A stretch of DNA of 64,000 nt from Streptomyces sp. Sge12 (GCF_002080455.1 NZ_CP020555.1:5430501-5494500), one strand, 5' to 3'; shown: positions 25,810-35,401, numbered from the stretch's first letter. A program made the numbers and translations. Notes: generated by a model not told the origin, from the letters alone.

Positions 25810-26445
25810 GTGTCCGTACCCACGACCGTCCGATTTCGTCGCGCCGTTGCGGCGGTGGTCCTGTCCACCGCGCTGATGGTCGGCGCCACCGCATGCGGAA
25901 GCGGGGGCAGCGGCCCGCGCGAGGAGCTCTCCGCCGCGTCGATGGGGGAGCTGGCCGCCCTCGCGGCGGCGGAGCCCGTCGCCGCCGAAGCCGACGAACT
26001 GGCCGCGGTGACGCCGTCGCCCAGCACGTCCGCCGAGAAGCAGAAGTTCGCCAAGACCCGCTTCGTCGCCAACGCGAGCCTGGCCGCCGGTGCGACGTAC
26101 CAGTGGATCGTGAAGCCGTACCGCGCGGGCAAGTTCAAGAAGGGCGCCAAGGGGCGCACCTTCGCACTGATCAAGGCGGGGCTCGCGGGCGCCTTCGCGT
26201 ACAACCGGCTGAAGGCGGCGACCCAGAACGCGAAGGGCGACCCGCTGCTGGCGAAGGCGGTGGCCCCGCTCGCGGCAGGCATCGAGTCCCTCAAGGGCCT
26301 CGGCAGCAAGCTGCGCAAGGGGCAGGCGGGGGACGGCGACATCGACGCCTTCGACAGCGTCATCAACAGCGTGAAGGAAGCCGGGCAGTCCGCGGGTGCG
26401 ACCGTGACGGACAAGGTCCCGAGCGCGTCCCAACTCGGCGGCTGA
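25810..26445 (+). CDS. putative lipoprotein, unknown
   Basis: 211 residues. Signal peptide and lipobox end V-G-A-T-A-C with lipid-anchored Cys29. The body is Ala/Lys/Glu-rich and helical, with a K-F-K-K-G-A-K-G-R-T-F motif; no known domain. GTG 25810 has GGAGGG upstream. It is followed by the repeat block. Confidence 0.78.
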   Translation: MSVPTTVRFRRAVAAVVLSTALMVGATACGSGGSGPREELSAASMGELAALAAAEPVAAEADELAAVTPSPSTSAEKQKFAKTRFVANASLAAGATYQWIVKPYRAGKFKKGAKGRTFALIKAGLAGAFAYNRLKAATQNAKGDPLLAKAVAPLAAGIESLKGLGSKLRKGQAGDGDIDAFDSVINSVKEAGQSAGATVTDKVPSASQLGG

Positions 26446-27106
26446 CCCCTCCCCGGGGGTGTGGCCCGGGACCCGCGTCTGCCCTGGCCGGGCGGTGCGG
26501 GTTGTTTTCCCGGGTGCGGCCCGGTGGCCGCGCCTCAATCGCCGGCGGGGCTGGGTTTGGCTTCGGGTGGGGCGGTGCCCGTCCCGGGGGGTGGCCCGGG
26601 GGCTTCCTGTGCCCTGGCCGGGCGGTGGGGGTTGTTTTTCCGGGTGCGGGCCGGTGGCCGCGCCTCAAACGCCGGCGGGGCTGGGTTTGGCTTCGGGTGG
26701 GGCGGTGCCCCTCCGGGGGCTCTCCTCGGCTTGCGGAGCGCGGCCGGGCCGGAATGGGATTCGGGGGTGGATCCGCGTCGCCTGCGGGGAGCCCCCGGAG
26801 TGTCCCCGCCCCACGGCCCCTTCGATGGTCGGGCGGGGTGATCCGCCGGGGTGGGGGTGTGGCGACGGTGGGGGGTGTCCCCGCAGGCGACGCGGATCCA
26901 CCCCCGTCCGGCAGCGCGGTACCGCGTCCTCCGCAAGCCGAGGAGACACCCCCCGGCGGCGCCGCGCCCCCACCCCCTGTTCCGGCCCCGCCCGGGCGGC
27001 ACCACCCAGCCCCGCCGGCGTTTGAGGCGCGGCCACCGAGCCGCACTCGGGAGAGAAGGCCGCACTCGGGAGAGAAGGCCGCACTCGGGACTGGTTCAAT
27101 GGGTGG
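26446..27106. repeat. gene-free repeat block with 130-bp direct repeats and a ~380-bp nested palindrome
   Basis: About 660 bp without a supported gene. (1) Two direct copies of a ~130-bp unit, starting near 26447 and 26577. (2) A nested inverted repeat: outer perfect 33-bp arms at 26654-26686 and 27004-27036, middle arms around CTCCTCGGCTTGCGGA near 26723 and 26929, and inner perfect 28-bp arms at 26763-26790 and 26878-26905. (3) A 19-bp tandem repeat, 2.6 copies, at 27041-27090. Three copies of the dispersed CCTCAAACGCCGGCG-type core lie here. Confidence 0.85.
27041..27090 (+). repeat. 19-bp tandem repeat, 2.6 copies
   Basis: The unit CCGCACTCGGGAGAGAAGG occurs at 27041 and 27060, with a partial third copy from 27079. 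It ends 17 bp before the next start codon. Confidence 0.85.
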
Positions 27107-27493
27107 GTGATCGAGATCGTGGTGGTCGGGCTCGGCGCCGTCGGGGCCGGGTGGCTGCTGCGGCACTGGCATCGGCAGAGGCTCGCCGGGGCCGTCCCCG
27201 GGATCCCGTGCATGGCGCGGGTTCCGGCCGGCGAGGGCCGGTGGCGGGCCGGGCGGCTGTCCGCCGAGGACGGCGCGGCCCGGTGGGTGCCGGAGCGCGG
27301 GGAGGCCGTGGACCTGCCCGGTGCGCGGGCGACCGGGGTGCGGGTGCCCTCCGTGAAGGAGGGGATCGTCATCAACCCCGGCTCGCGGATCGTGACCTGC
27401 ACCTACGGCGACGGCAGCGGCATCGAGATCGCCGTCATGCCGCTGGACGTCCGTGAACTGCTGGCTTCCGTACCGCAGGTGGACGCCCCGTAG
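27107..27493 (+). CDS. DUF2550-like membrane-anchored protein
   Basis: 128 residues: one N-terminal membrane helix (IEIVVVGLGAVGAGWLLRH), then a small beta-rich domain with G-R-W-R-A-G-R-L-S-A-E-D-G and C-T-Y-G-D-G-S-G-I-E-I-A-V-M-P-L-D, resembling actinobacterial DUF2550 proteins. Function unknown. GTG 27107 has only a weak GGGTGG upstream and sits beside the tandem repeat. Confidence 0.7.
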   Translation: MIEIVVVGLGAVGAGWLLRHWHRQRLAGAVPGIPCMARVPAGEGRWRAGRLSAEDGAARWVPERGEAVDLPGARATGVRVPSVKEGIVINPGSRIVTCTYGDGSGIEIAVMPLDVRELLASVPQVDAP

Positions 27494-27635
27494 ATAGCAG
27501 GCTTTTCGGCGTCCCGGTGACAGGACGTCGAATTCTCCCGTGAATTCGGGTGGGTGTGCCGGGATTCATGGAGACGTCGGGTTCTCGCCCCACGATGGTG
27601 GCGCCAGAATCCATTCCGACGCTCCAGGAGAATCC

Positions 27636-28061
27636 ATGCGCATGCGTACGCTCGCGGTCGCCGTCGCCGCTCTCACGGCCGGTGCCATCGGCTTCGCGCC
27701 GGCCGCCGCCGCCGACACCGTGACCACCACCCCGCCTCTGCCCTGGTCGTTGGGGTTGCAGACGGCGAGCGGCTCCGGGACCAGTCACTGGACCACCGTC
27801 ACCCGGAACGACGGCTACACGCTCTCGCACGAGCTCACCGTCGACGGGACGCTGACCAACACCGGCTCCGGCTGTTATCGGGTGGAAGTCGCGGAGTTCG
27901 TATTCGGCTTCCCGAGCGCCGTGCACGATGCCGGAAAGATTTGCGGTGCCGGGACCATTCCCGTGCATTACCAGGGCACTGCCTACAATGCGAGCCTTTA
28001 CCTCTGTGCCGTCCATCCGAAGGGCGGCTGCACGGCGATGGCGGGACCGGCCCGGTTCTAG
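27636..28061 (+). CDS. small secreted protein, unknown
   Basis: 141 residues with a clear signal peptide (MRMRTLAVAVAALTAGAIG, cleavage near A-A-A-A-D). The mature part is beta-rich, with four or more cysteines (G-C-Y-R; I-C-G-A-G; L-C-A-V; G-C-T-A) that could form disulphides. It has CCAGGAG before the ATG. No family recognised. Confidence 0.78.
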   Translation: MRMRTLAVAVAALTAGAIGFAPAAAADTVTTTPPLPWSLGLQTASGSGTSHWTTVTRNDGYTLSHELTVDGTLTNTGSGCYRVEVAEFVFGFPSAVHDAGKICGAGTIPVHYQGTAYNASLYLCAVHPKGGCTAMAGPARF

Positions 28062-29068
28062 CTGTTGAGTTCCGCGAGGACGCGCAGTGTGTGCGGGTCC
28101 GGGGCGGTGAGGAGGAGGTCGGTCACCGGGCCCTTGCGCCAGAGGTCGAGGCGTTCTGCGATCCGTTCGCGGGGGCCGATGAGGGAGATCTCGTCGGCGA
28201 ACGCGTCGGGTACGGACAGGACCGCCTCCTCCTTGCGGCCCGCGAGGAACAGCTCCTGGATGCGCCGGGCCTCCTCCTCGTAGCCCATGCGGGCCATCAG
28301 GTCGGCGTGGAAGTTGCGGGCCGCGTGGCCCATGCCGCCGATGTAGAAGCCGAGCATGGCCTTGACCGGCAGCAGTCCTTCCGCGACGTCGTCGCAGACC
28401 TTGGCGCGGGCCATCGGCGCGATCATGAAGCCGTCGGGGAGGTCGGTGAGGGAGGCCCGGTAGACGTCGGTGCGGGTCGGTGACCAGTACAGGGGCAGCC
28501 AGCCGTCCGCGATGCGGGTGGTCTGGGCGATGTTCTTGGGGCCCTCCGCGCCGAGGAGGACCGGCAGGTCCGCGCGGAGCGGGTGGGTGATGGGCTTGAG
28601 CGGTTTGCCGATGCCGGTGCCGTCGGCGCCGCGGTAGGGGTGGCTGTGGAAGCGGCCGTCCAGGGCGACGGGGGCTTCGCGGCGCAGTACCTGGCGGATG
28701 ACGTCCACGTACTCGCGGGTGGCGGTGAGCGGGCTGGAGGGGAAGGGACGCCCGTACCAGCCCTCGACCACCTGCGGCCCGGACAGGCCGAGGCCGAGCA
28801 TCATCCGGCCGCCGGAGAGGTGGTCCAGGGTCAGGGCGTGCATGGCGGTGGCGGTCGGGGTGCGGGCGGCCATCTGGGCGATGGCGGTGCCCAGGCGGAT
28901 CCGCGAGGTGTGCGCGGCGATCCAGGTCAGCGGGGTGAAGGCGTCCGAGCCCCAGGCCTCGGCGGTCCACACCGAGTGGTAGCCGAGGTTCTCGGCCTCG
29001 GTGGCGAGGTCGAGGTGGGCGGGACTGGGGCCGCGGCCCCAGTAGCCGAGTGCGAGTCCGAGGCGCAT
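28058..29068 (-). CDS. LLM class F420-dependent oxidoreductase
   Basis: 336 residues in the luciferase-like monooxygenase fold: start L-G-L-A-L-G-Y-W, A-E-N-L-G-Y-H-S-V-W-T-A-E-A-W-G-S-D-A-F-T-P-L, R-I-R-L-G-T-A-I-A-Q and L-S-G-G-R-M-M-L-G-L-G-L-S-G-P-Q-V. This follows the actinobacterial F420-dependent group rather than bacterial luciferase. Substrate unknown. A TCTGAC palindrome like those before the P450 and acyl-CoA dehydrogenase lies 18 bp upstream, which links it by regulation to those genes. Start chosen for GAAGGGA and homology. Confidence 0.87.
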   Translation of the reverse strand: MRLGLALGYWGRGPSPAHLDLATEAENLGYHSVWTAEAWGSDAFTPLTWIAAHTSRIRLGTAIAQMAARTPTATAMHALTLDHLSGGRMMLGLGLSGPQVVEGWYGRPFPSSPLTATREYVDVIRQVLRREAPVALDGRFHSHPYRGADGTGIGKPLKPITHPLRADLPVLLGAEGPKNIAQTTRIADGWLPLYWSPTRTDVYRASLTDLPDGFMIAPMARAKVCDDVAEGLLPVKAMLGFYIGGMGHAARNFHADLMARMGYEEEARRIQELFLAGRKEEAVLSVPDAFADEISLIGPRERIAERLDLWRKGPVTDLLLTAPDPHTLRVLAELNS

Positions 29069-29085
29069 CTGCGGTCCCTTCAGAA

Positions 29086-29102
29086 TCTGACGAGGCGTCA
29101 GG
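29086..29102. promoter_or_regulatory. TCTGAC-N5-GTCAG(G) palindrome upstream of the LLM gene
   Basis: CTGACG-AGG-CGTCAG is perfect; the 17-mer TCTGACGAGGCGTCAGG shares its arms with the 8991 and 36417 sites. Confidence 0.55.
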
Positions 29103-29115
29103 TGACTGTAGGGCA

Positions 29116-29147
29116 ACGGCCCCCCGCCCGGAAGGGCGGGGGGCCGT
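29116..29147 (-). terminator. strong hairpin terminator
   Basis: Perfect 14-bp arms ACGGCCCCCCGCCC / GGGCGGGGGGCCGT with a GGAA tetraloop, 20 bp beyond the stop of the 29168 gene and upstream of the LLM promoter. Confidence 0.8.
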
Positions 29148-29167
29148 CGGCCGGGTCCGGGGCGCGG

Positions 29168-29989
29168 TCAGCCGCGCTGGATGCCCGAGGTGTCGTTCAG
29201 GACGCCGCGGCGTCCGTCCTGGGTCTGGGCGATCAGGGTGGCCGCGCCACGCTGCTCGACGGCCAGGTACCAGGTGCCGGGCGCGAGCTCGGCGATCGGC
29301 GACGGCGAGCCGTCCTCCCCGTAGAGCGGGCGGGCCACCGGCACCGCGAACCAGAACGGCGTGAATTCCGCCGCCGGGGCCGGGGCCGGGGTCTGCTGCG
29401 AGTCCTGCGGACCGGGACCCGGGTTCGGGCTGCCGCCGTACGGCGGGACCGGCTGCGGGGTGGAACCGTACGGGGTCTGCTGCGCGCCCGGGTAGCCGTA
29501 CCCGGCGCCCGGCTGGGGCTGGCCCGGCTGCCCGCCGTACGGCGGGACGGCGGCCGGCTTCGGGTCCGGTACGAGCTGGCCGGCCAGCGCCGGGACCTTG
29601 GCGCCGAACAGGGCCACGCCGGCCAGGGCCAGCGTCGCGAGGAAGGCGAGGATGGAGCCCGCGCCCAGGTCGAGCAGGGCCGGGCAGGTGATCAGCGACC
29701 ACAGCGCCGACCAGGCGGCCGAGACGGCGAGCACGGTGCCCCACGCCGACAGCGGCAGGCCGAGGACCTTGCGGCTCTCCGGCTGGAAGCGGGCCGCGAT
29801 CAGCAGGCCGACGGCGACGAAGCCGATCAGGAAGACGCTGGGGAGCACCAGGTGGTAGGAGTCGGTGTCCCACGCGCTCGGCAGGTCGCTGTTGGTCGCG
29901 GAGTAGAAATCGAGGAACGAGGCGATGAACAGCAGCGCCGCTGCTCCGATCACCACGCCGTCGCCTCGAGTGAGGGAGCGGATGTTCAC
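29168..29989 (-). CDS. integral membrane protein with proline-rich tail
   Basis: 273 residues: four membrane helices in the first 140 residues (VVIGAAALLFIASFLDFYSA, LVLPSVFLIGFVAVGLLIAA, AVSAAWSALWSLITC, ILAFLATLALAGVALFGA), a ~90-residue Pro/Gly/Gln/Tyr-rich region, and a 45-residue C-terminal beta domain ending W-Y-L-A-V-E-Q-R-G-A-A-T-L-I-A-Q-T-Q-D-G-R-R-G. Similar proteins (DUF5336-type) are common in Streptomyces; no known function. Confidence 0.78.
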   Translation of the reverse strand: MNIRSLTRGDGVVIGAAALLFIASFLDFYSATNSDLPSAWDTDSYHLVLPSVFLIGFVAVGLLIAARFQPESRKVLGLPLSAWGTVLAVSAAWSALWSLITCPALLDLGAGSILAFLATLALAGVALFGAKVPALAGQLVPDPKPAAVPPYGGQPGQPQPGAGYGYPGAQQTPYGSTPQPVPPYGGSPNPGPGPQDSQQTPAPAPAAEFTPFWFAVPVARPLYGEDGSPSPIAELAPGTWYLAVEQRGAATLIAQTQDGRRGVLNDTSGIQRG

Positions 29990-30140
29990 GTCTCAGGTGT
30001 CCTTCTCGTTCTCGGTCGTCTCGTGGTGCCGCGGTCGCAGAGCGTGCCTGGAGCGGGGCGGGCGGCACCATGGTACGGAGCTTTCCGGCGGCCGAGATGA
30101 TCGGGTCGGCGGGTGGTCCCGCCGGGCTCCCCGAGAGGGA

Positions 30141-31133
30141 CTACCCGCCGAGGAAGCCGACGATGCCGTCCGCGATGCCCTGGGCCGCCTTCTGCCGCCA
30201 CTCCGGACTCGTCAGTTGCGCCGCGTCCTTGGCGTCACGCATGTTGCCGCATTCGATGAACACCTTGGGCTGAGTTGACAGGTTCAGTCCGCCCAGATCG
30301 TCGCGGACGACCAAGCCGGTGCCGCTGCCGAGGTAGTTGGCGGGGGCGGAACCGGTGGTGCGGGCGAAGTTCCCGGCGATCCGCTCGCCGAGTTCCCGGG
30401 ACGGTCCGACGATCTTCGAGGTGTCTGCGGCGCCGCCCTTGACCTTGGCGGGAAGGATGACGTGGAAGCCGCGGTTGCCCGCCGAGACCCCGTCCGCGTG
30501 GACGGAGACGACGGCGTCGGCCTTCGCCTCGTTGCCGATGCGGGCGCGCTCGGTGATGCAGGGGCCCCACGGGCGGTCGGCCTGGTGGGTGAGGACCACC
30601 TTGGCGCCCTGGGCCTCCAGTGCGGTCCGCAGGCGCCGGGAGACGTCGAGGGTGAAGTCCGCCTCCTTGTAGCCGGCGTTCGTCGTGGTGCCGGTGGTGT
30701 CGCACTCCTTGCGGGCCGTGCCGATGTCGACCTGCTGGTCGATCTCGTCGGTGTGCTGGAAGTTGCCGACGTTGTGCCCGGGGTCGACGACCACGGTCTT
30801 GCCGGTGAGCGGGCCCTTGGCGGGGGCGGGCGCGGCCGCCGGAGTGCTCGTACTGGCACTGGGGCTCGTACTCGCGCTCTCGCTCGGGGTGGAGCCGGGC
30901 TTCGCGTCCCGCTGGCCCGGCGAAAGGGCCGAGTGGGAGGCGGGCTGCGGCGCCGAGGGGGCCCCGTCGGAACCGGACCCGGCGAAGGCCTGGGTCAGGA
31001 CCCAGCCCGCCAGAGCGGCCGGCGCGAGCGCGGCCACCCCGACGACGAGCGTCGAGCGTCGGGTGAACCAGGGCCGGTCCGGGTTGACGGAGGAGCCGGA
31101 CTCGGGGGGCGGGGGGCTGTCGTCATTGCGCAC
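30141..31133 (-). CDS. N-acetylmuramoyl-L-alanine amidase (Amidase_3)
   Basis: 330 residues. A membrane anchor (residues ~28-48) and a Ser/Thr/Pro/Ala-rich linker lead to an amidase_3 catalytic domain with Zn ligands in V-D-P-G-H-N, Y-K-E-A-D-F and S-V-H-A-D-G, and the catalytic Glu in F-I-E-C-G-N-M-R-D. It cuts the amide bond between MurNAc and the stem peptide outside the membrane. The annotated GTG at 31133 has weak ribosome binding; a slightly later start cannot be excluded. Confidence 0.9.
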   Translation of the reverse strand: MRNDDSPPPPESGSSVNPDRPWFTRRSTLVVGVAALAPAALAGWVLTQAFAGSGSDGAPSAPQPASHSALSPGQRDAKPGSTPSESASTSPSASTSTPAAAPAPAKGPLTGKTVVVDPGHNVGNFQHTDEIDQQVDIGTARKECDTTGTTTNAGYKEADFTLDVSRRLRTALEAQGAKVVLTHQADRPWGPCITERARIGNEAKADAVVSVHADGVSAGNRGFHVILPAKVKGGAADTSKIVGPSRELGERIAGNFARTTGSAPANYLGSGTGLVVRDDLGGLNLSTQPKVFIECGNMRDAKDAAQLTSPEWRQKAAQGIADGIVGFLGG

Positions 31134-31222
31134 GCGGCGATGCTAGACCCGGCGTCCCGCGCCCGTCCGGACCGTAGGCCGTCCGGGGGCGTGGTGTGAT
31201 TGTCGGTCCGCCGTTCGTCGGC

Positions 31223-32005
<783 letters not shown>

Positions 32006-32070
32006 TTACGCTCGGCGACAGGGCGAAACGAACGCCGAACGCACAGCGTGAACTTGGGGGTGACCACCTC

Positions 32071-32919
32071 ATGGTCAAGATCCGAGAGCTCGATCCCAGT
32101 GCCTCACCGCTGGACTACTACGGCTACGAACTGCGGCGCCTGCGGGAGCAGGCGGGCCTGAAGCAGGCGCAGTTGGGCGAGATCATCTTCTGTACGGGGT
32201 CACTGATCGGCCAGATCGAGACGACGAAGCGCGTCCCGACCCGGGACTTCTCCGAGCGGGTGGACGCGGCGCTGGGCACCGGCGGGGTGTTCTCGCGACT
32301 GGTCGGGCTGGTGCTGCGCAGCCAGCTGCCGACGTGGTTCCAGCCGTACGCGGAGATGGAGGCCCGGGCCTCGTACATCTCCACCTTCCAGGCGCAGTTG
32401 GTCTACGGGCTGCTCCAGACACCCGCCTACGCGCGGGCCGTGCTCGGGGTGCGGACCGAGGGGGACCTCGACGCGAAGGTGGCCGCCCGGATGGAGCGGC
32501 AGCGGATCCTCGACCGCGAAGACCCGCCATTGATGTGGGTGGTGATGAGCGAGGCCGTGCTGCACCAGGAGGTCGGTGGGCGCGAGGTCATGCGGAACCA
32601 GCTCGCCCATTTGTTGGCCCTGCAGAGGAGGGAGTGGGTGATGGTGCAGATCCTGCCGTTCGAGGCGGGTGCCCATGTGGGGCTGGATGGGACGTTCAAC
32701 CTTCTGCGGTTCGAGGACGACCCCGACATCGTCTATACCGAGGACTTCGTGCAGGGCCATATGACGGCCAATCCGCAAGCTCTCAGGGAGGGTTCGCTCC
32801 GATACGATCATTTGCAGGCAGCCGCCCTGTCCCTGGAGGGCTCGGCGGCACGGATCGCCCGCGTAATGGAGGAGCGTTATGGACACCATCCGGAACCTGA
32901 CGGGCGCGCAGTGGCGTAA
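32071..32919 (+). CDS. XRE family HTH regulator with DUF5753 domain
   Basis: 282 residues: an N-terminal XRE helix-turn-helix (L-R-R-L-R-E-Q-A-G-L-K-Q-A-Q-L-G-E-I ... G-S-L-I-G-Q-I-E-T-T-K-R), then a DUF5753 domain (A-x-x-I-S-T-F-Q-A-Q-L-V-Y-G-L-L-Q-T-P-x-Y-A-R; Q-I-L-P-F-x-A-G-A-H-x-G-L-D-G). Such genes are paired with DUF397 genes in WhiJ/AbaA-like developmental systems of Streptomyces. It overlaps the DUF397 gene by 41 bp, indicating co-translation. Confidence 0.92.
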   Translation: MVKIRELDPSASPLDYYGYELRRLREQAGLKQAQLGEIIFCTGSLIGQIETTKRVPTRDFSERVDAALGTGGVFSRLVGLVLRSQLPTWFQPYAEMEARASYISTFQAQLVYGLLQTPAYARAVLGVRTEGDLDAKVAARMERQRILDREDPPLMWVVMSEAVLHQEVGGREVMRNQLAHLLALQRREWVMVQILPFEAGAHVGLDGTFNLLRFEDDPDIVYTEDFVQGHMTANPQALREGSLRYDHLQAAALSLEGSAARIARVMEERYGHHPEPDGRAVA

Positions 32920-33145
32920 GTCTTCGTACAGCGGGACCACTGGTGGCGACTGCGTCGAGTGCGCGCCGCTCGGTGACACCGGCTGGCTCAAGTCCTCGTA
33001 CAGCAGTGACACCGGCGGCGAGTGTGTCGAGATCGCCGCTCAGCCCTGCCTCGTCGCCGTCCGGGACTCCAAGGACCCGGAGGGGCCCGTTTTCACCGTC
33101 CGCCCCTCGGCGTTCGCGGCGTTCGTGAGGTCCGTCTCGGTATGA
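32879..33145 (+). CDS. DUF397 protein with an internal duplication
   Basis: 88 residues. The DUF397 start (W-R-K-S-S-Y-S-G-T-T-G-G-D-C-V-E) is followed 25 residues later by a second copy (W-L-K-S-S-Y-S-S-D-T-G-G-E-C-V-E), then the usual V-R-D-S-K-D-P-E-G-P-V end with its aromatic tail. Typical DUF397 proteins have one copy (~60 residues). It is the partner of the overlapping XRE regulator. Confidence 0.9.
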   Translation: MDTIRNLTGAQWRKSSYSGTTGGDCVECAPLGDTGWLKSSYSSDTGGECVEIAAQPCLVAVRDSKDPEGPVFTVRPSAFAAFVRSVSV

Positions 33146-33181
33146 TCCGCCCCCTGTCGAGGGGGAGGGAGTCGGGGGGAA

Positions 33182-34786
33182 ATGGAGCACGTGGGACCGG
33201 CCGGTCCGACGCACGTGGGGCCGTTCGCGGTGGCCGGTGTGCTGGGGCAGGGCGGTATGGGGCGGGTGCTGCTGTGTGCGGGGCCCGATGGGCGGCTCGT
33301 GGCCGTCAAACAGGTGCTCGCGCACTTCGCCGACGATGCGGGCTTCCGGGCCCGGTTCCGGCGTGAGGTAGCCGCCTCGCGCAAGGTCTCCGGGGCCTAT
33401 ACGGCGGCCGTGATGGACGCCGACCCGGACGCGCCGACGCCCTGGCTGGCCTCGGTGTTCGTGGCCGGGCCCTCGTTGGGTGCCGTGGTGAAGACGGACG
33501 GGGTGCTGGACGGGGCCGTCGTGCACCGGCTCGCCGCCGGGCTGGCCTCGGCCCTGGCGGAGATCCACCGGGCGGGGCTGATCCACCGGGACCTCAAGCC
33601 CGACAACGTGCTCCTCACCGAGGACGGGGTGCGCGTCATCGACCTCGGGATCGCCCGTGCGACCGAGGGCGAGACCGACGGCGAGACCGGGCTGACGCGC
33701 ACGGGCTGGGTGATCGGCTCGCCCGCCTTCATGTCGCCCGAGCAGGCCGAGAGCAAGCCGCTGACCTCGGCCAGCGACGTGTTCTCGCTCGGTTCCGTAC
33801 TGGTCATGGCGGTGACGGGCAACAGCCCCTTCGCCGGGACCTCGACCCTCCAGACGCTCTACGACGTCGTGCACTCCGTACCCGACCTGAGCGCCGTGCC
33901 CGCCGGGCTGCGCGGGATCGTGGAGCGCTGCCTGGCCAAGGACCCGGCCGCCCGGCCGACCCCGGCGCAGCTCCTCGAACTCCTCGGGCCGGTCGCTCCG
34001 GCGGGCCGGCAGTGGCCGCCCGCCGTGTACCGGATGCTGGCCCAGCAGCGGGCCGACATCGACCGGCTGTTCGCGGGCGAACCGGTGGATGCGGTCGCGG
34101 CACCGCCGGAGCCGGAGCCGGAGCGGGAGCGGGAGCCCGAGCCCGACCCCGATCCCGAGGTCCGGCCCGAGCCCGCCGACGAGGTCACGAAGCCGGCCCC
34201 GCCCGTCGTCCCGCCCCGGCCCACCGCCCCGCCGCGCCCGGCCCCGCGCATCCGGCAGCGGACCATGGCCCTGCTGGCCGCCGGGTTGCTCGTCGCGACC
34301 GGCATCGGCGTGGGTGCGTACGCCCTGGACCGGGAGGCGACCGCCGATCCCGCCGCGTACGCCGATGTACCGGCCTGCCCGGAAGCCACCCAGAGGATCC
34401 TGCTGACGGGGCGGGAGACGACGGACGACTTCCACAGCGCGGACGCCAAGCAGGCTCACACGATGTGCTCCTGGTACGAGTTCCAGCCCGCGAAGCGACG
34501 GAATGCGCTGGTCCGGTGGGACGTCAAGCGGGGCGGCAGCGATATCGCCAACGCCAAGCTCCAGCAGACCGGCTTCGCGGCGGATGCGGCCCGGGGGAGG
34601 AGGGCGAACGGCCTCGGGTTCGGTGACGGGGCCTACTGGGGGGCCTCGTATCAGGAGTGGACCTGCGAACTCGCCGTCCGGCAGGGCAACCTCGTCGTCT
34701 GGGTCGGCCTGGCGCAACAGCAGGGCTGCGAGGCCAAGGCCAAGGAGGTCGCCAAGGCGGCGCTCACCGCGGTGCCCGGCGGCTGA
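33182..34786 (+). CDS. transmembrane Ser/Thr protein kinase
   Basis: 534 residues. Kinase domain: G-Q-G-G-M-G loop, Lys43 in V-A-V-K-Q-V, H-R-D-L-K-P-D-N catalytic loop, D-L-G in place of DFG (common in actinobacterial kinases), and G-S-P-A-F-M-S-P-E-Q-A. A ~90-residue Glu/Pro-rich juxtamembrane linker, one membrane helix (about 361-382) and a ~150-residue extracellular sensor domain with Cys pairs follow. It relays an unknown outside signal by phosphorylation. Confidence 0.92.
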   Translation: MEHVGPAGPTHVGPFAVAGVLGQGGMGRVLLCAGPDGRLVAVKQVLAHFADDAGFRARFRREVAASRKVSGAYTAAVMDADPDAPTPWLASVFVAGPSLGAVVKTDGVLDGAVVHRLAAGLASALAEIHRAGLIHRDLKPDNVLLTEDGVRVIDLGIARATEGETDGETGLTRTGWVIGSPAFMSPEQAESKPLTSASDVFSLGSVLVMAVTGNSPFAGTSTLQTLYDVVHSVPDLSAVPAGLRGIVERCLAKDPAARPTPAQLLELLGPVAPAGRQWPPAVYRMLAQQRADIDRLFAGEPVDAVAAPPEPEPEREREPEPDPDPEVRPEPADEVTKPAPPVVPPRPTAPPRPAPRIRQRTMALLAAGLLVATGIGVGAYALDREATADPAAYADVPACPEATQRILLTGRETTDDFHSADAKQAHTMCSWYEFQPAKRRNALVRWDVKRGGSDIANAKLQQTGFAADAARGRRANGLGFGDGAYWGASYQEWTCELAVRQGNLVVWVGLAQQQGCEAKAKEVAKAALTAVPGG

Positions 34787-34813
34787 CCTACGACGTCGGC
34801 TGGGTTCCGGCGG

Positions 34814-35401
34814 TCAGTCGAAGATGTCCAGGAGGTCTCCCCAGGATCCGTTGCCGGCGGTGGAGCGGACCCGCATCGGGCGCGGCTCCGGGTACGTCTC
34901 CGCCGAGGCCCTCGCGCGGACGACGTCCGGCCCGCCGCACGCTTCCACCGCGAAGGCGCCGAAGACCTTGGCGAACGCGGCCGGGTCGCGGAACTCCACG
35001 CCGAACGCCCGGCCGTCCAGGAGCGGCACCCACACCCCCCGGTCGGACCGCGGCCACTCCAGCACCGGCTGGTCGTCCGCGGTCGAGCGCCCCTCCAGCC
35101 ACAACCGGGCCACGTGCAGCAGGTTCACCTTGTCCATGGGCATCCGCTTGCGCCGCACGCGCAGCTCCTGCGTCGTGAGCGTGACCTGCTGGTCCTTCTT
35201 CGGGTACCAGACGACACCGATCCCCAACGGCGCCCACAGCAGGACGCCGATCATCGGCCAGGTCACGGCGTCGCTCCACGAGCGGATCAGGCCGCCGTCC
35301 AGCAGGTACACGGCCCCGAAGACCAGGGCCCACTTCACCGTCATCCGCCAGAACTCGCTGCCCTGCCGGTACAGGACCCGCCGCTTGGTTGTCATCGCCA
35401 T
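34814..35401 (-). CDS. membrane protein with PH-like domain, unknown
   Basis: 195 residues: two membrane helices (WALVFGAVYLLDGGL; WPMIGVLLWAPLGIGVVWY), then a soluble beta-rich region (Q-Q-V-T-L-T-T-Q-E-L-R-V-R-R; W-V-P-L-L-D-G-R-A-F-G-V-E-F-R-D-P) that resembles bacterial PH/YcxB-like domains. It converges with the kinase. Function unknown. Confidence 0.75.
   Translation of the reverse strand: MAMTTKRRVLYRQGSEFWRMTVKWALVFGAVYLLDGGLIRSWSDAVTWPMIGVLLWAPLGIGVVWYPKKDQQVTLTTQELRVRRKRMPMDKVNLLHVARLWLEGRSTADDQPVLEWPRSDRGVWVPLLDGRAFGVEFRDPAAFAKVFGAFAVEACGGPDVVRARASAETYPEPRPMRVRSTAGNGSWGDLLDIFD

Noticed and set aside
27041-27090. Possible CRISPR array
   Set aside because: The 19-bp units are directly adjacent without spacers and no cas gene is near; a simple tandem repeat.
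27435-30071. 878-codon minus frame across the secreted protein, LLM and membrane protein genes
   Set aside because: It crosses real genes on both strands and a perfect terminator; composition is shadow-like.
32783-34717. 644-codon antisense frame across the kinase gene
   Set aside because: Shadow of the kinase frame, low-complexity composition, no ribosome site.
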